In this document: positions 62,617 to 64,000 of the stretch, in pieces
How positions within the stretch are numbered: the stretch's first letter is position 1
Layout of the letters: each line of letters begins with the position of its first letter
Source of the DNA: Berryella intestinalis
GTDB lineage: Bacteria; Actinomycetota; Coriobacteriia; Coriobacteriales; Eggerthellaceae
Direction: 5' to 3'
DNA length: 64,000 nt
Assembly: GCF_000814825.1 (NCBI RefSeq)
Contig: NZ_CP009302.1
Coordinates: 1,364,001-1,428,000, forward strand
Notes under the pieces: model-generated
Seen by the model: the letters and a program-made list of their open reading frames with translations, nothing else
Told to the model about the DNA's origin: nothing
Databases searched by the model: none
Position numbers and translations under genes: made by a program

Positions 62617-63819
62617 CTACTTGATGATCTCGGTAACCTGACCAGAGCCAACGGTGCGGCCGCCCTCGCGGATAGCGAAGCGGAGACCCTGCTCCATAGC
62701 GATCGGGTGGATGAGCTGAGCGGTGATCTCGACGTTGTCGCCGGGCATGACCATCTCGGTGCCCTCAGGCAGGTTCGCAACGCCGGTAACGTCGGTGGTG
62801 CGGAAGTAGAACTGAGGACGATAGCCGGTGAAGAACGGGGTGTGACGGCCGCCCTCCTCCTTGGTGAGGATGTAGACCTGACCCTTGAACTCGGTGTGCG
62901 GGGTAACCGAACCGGGCTTGCAGAGAACCTGGCCGCGGACGATGTCCTCGCGCTTGATGCCGCGCATCAGGCAGCCGATGTTGTCGCCGGCCTCGGCCTG
63001 GTCGAGCAGCTTGCGGAACATCTCGATGCCGGTGCAAACCGTGCTCTGGGTCTCGCGGATGCCGACGATCTCCATCGGGTCGTTGAGGTGGAGAACACCG
63101 CGCTCGACGCGACCGGTGGCAACGGTGCCGCGGCCGGTGATGGTCATGGTGTCCTCGACAGCCATCAGGAAGGGCTTGTCGGTGTCGCGCTCGGGAGTCG
63201 GGATGTACTCGTCAACGGCGTCGATGAGCTCCCAGATCTTGCCCTGCCACTCGGCGTCGCCCTCGAGGGCCTTCAGCGCGGAGCCGCGGATGATGGGCAG
63301 ATCGTCTCCGGGGAACTCGTAGCTGGAGAGCAGCTCGCGGGTCTCCATCTCGACGAGGTCGATGAGCTCCTCGTCGTCGACCATGTCGCACTTGTTCAGG
63401 AAGACGACGATGTAGGGAACGCCGACCTGACGGGCGAGCAGGATGTGCTCGCGGGTCTGGGCCATGGGGCCGTCGGTAGCGGCGATAACCAGGATAGCGC
63501 CGTCCATCTGGGCAGCACCGGTGATCATGTTCTTGACGTAGTCGGCATGGCCGGGGCAGTCAACGTGAGCATAGTGGCGGGTATCGGACTGATACTCGAT
63601 GTGAGCGATGGAGATGGTGATGCCGCGCTCGCGCTCTTCGGGAGCCTTGTCGATGTCCTCGAAAGCGGTGAAGTCGGCGGTTGCGGTGCCGTGAGAGCCG
63701 TCGTTGTCGGACAGGGTCTTGGAGATAGCAGCCGTCAGAGTAGTCTTGCCATGGTCAACGTGACCGATGGTACCGATGTTTACATGCGGCTTAGAACGGT
63801 CAAACTTTTCCTTTGCCAT
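62617..63819 (-). CDS. tuf: Elongation factor Tu
   Basis: A 400-residue GTPase that brings aminoacyl-tRNA to the ribosome. G1 [12 protein letters not shown]2 region around [10 protein letters not shown]3 [12 protein letters not shown]4 NKCDMV and G5 GSALKALEG are intact. The C-terminal domains have [14 protein letters not shown] and [29 protein letters not shown]. The ATG at 63819 follows AGGAGGATG. In-frame starts up to 63846 are ignored for lack of ribosome sites. Codon use is strongly biased, as expected of a highly expressed gene. Confidence 0.99.
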   Translation of the reverse strand: MAKEKFDRSKPHVNIGTIGHVDHGKTTLTAAISKTLSDNDGSHGTATADFTAFEDIDKAPEERERGITISIAHIEYQSDTRHYAHVDCPGHADYVKNMITGAAQMDGAILVIAATDGPMAQTREHILLARQVGVPYIVVFLNKCDMVDDEELIDLVEMETRELLSSYEFPGDDLPIIRGSALKALEGDAEWQGKIWELIDAVDEYIPTPERDTDKPFLMAVEDTMTITGRGTVATGRVERGVLHLNDPMEIVGIRETQSTVCTGIEMFRKLLDQAEAGDNIGCLMRGIKREDIVRGQVLCKPGSVTPHTEFKGQVYILTKEEGGRHTPFFTGYRPQFYFRTTDVTGVANLPEGTEMVMPGDNVEITAQLIHPIAMEQGLRFAIREGGRTVGSGQVTEIIK

Positions 63820-63911
63820 GAAAATCATCCTCCTAGTTATTTCCATCGCTTTCAGCGATTTTAACCGATATATACAAGAAGCACCCTCGACGAGGATGCT
63901 TGATTTAGAAA

Positions 63912-63988
63912 TGGTAGCGGTGACTGGATTCGAACCAGTGACGCCACGGGTATGAACCGTGTGCTCTAACCAACTGAGCTACACCGCC
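63912..63988 (-). tRNA. tRNA-Met type (anticodon CAU)
   Basis: On the minus strand acceptor GGCGGTG/CACCGCT, anticodon arm CACGG-TTCATAC-CCGTG and T-loop TTCGAAT, with encoded CCA. The normal 1-72 pairing argues against initiator tRNA. Elongator Met is most likely, but an Ile tRNA with a TilS-modified CAU cannot be excluded. Confidence 0.9.
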
Positions 63989-64000
63989 GAATGGAGCCCG

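Overview
The window is chromosomal DNA from a high-GC Gram-positive bacterium of the Coriobacteriia, most likely Eggerthellaceae. This rests on the character of the 16S gene, a dcw cluster with sepF and no ftsA, and Tat-exported respiratory reductases in a GC-rich background. It is an inference from reading, not from a database search. Most of the sequence is conserved core genome on the minus strand. A few AT-richer or broken accessory patches interrupt it.

Layout. 1-3433: 5' half of a 23S rRNA gene and a complete 16S gene (minus), with no tRNA in the spacer and a good promoter at 3719-3747. 3907-5583: CCA-adding enzyme, then tRNA-Gln(CUG) and tRNA-Glu(CUC) (plus). 5609-10797: an AT-richer island bounded by a near-perfect direct repeat of about 70 bp that starts inside the tRNA-Glu terminator. 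It holds a decayed IS256/IS1249-like transposase, a stretch without a recognisable gene, a zinc-ribbon protein, a PIF1-family helicase, a helix-hairpin-helix protein and a nested palindrome. 10945-13868: thiD and thiC behind a TPP riboswitch, and thiamine pyrophosphokinase. 13974-14312: RNase P RNA.

14328-35562 (minus) is one long division and cell-wall cluster. In transcription order it reads mraZ, rsmH, an ftsL-like gene, ftsI, murE, murF, mraY, murD, ftsW, murG, murC, murB, ftsQ, ftsZ, pgeF, yggS, sepF, proC, yggT, divIVA, yggU. Many genes overlap by 1-47 bases or are a few bases apart, so translation is probably coupled. MraZ-type operator repeats precede mraZ, and a second inverted copy lies about 200 bp away. 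36067-38595: xerD-type recombinase and pyrG.

39012-44026: a DUF1846 protein, asparagine synthetase and a divergent ATP-grasp ligase. 44126-49450: an accessory respiratory block (TorD-type chaperone, 4Fe-4S subunit, Tat-exported molybdopterin oxidoreductase) and a Fic-fold protein whose catalytic motif is destroyed. 49715-52698: a frameshifted Tat flavoprotein reductase and a divergent LysR regulator. An approximately 250-bp intergenic palindrome built from four copies of a 30-bp repeat follows at 52863-53113. 53456-56111: two tandem NlpC/P60 hydrolases. 56227-59635: NAD kinase, MurJ and methionine aminopeptidase. 59770-63988: rplA, rplK, nusG, secE, tRNA-Trp, rpmG, tuf and tRNA-Met, the usual translation block.

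The least explained parts are the repeat-bounded helicase island, the 52.9-53.1 kb palindrome and the degenerate Fic gene.
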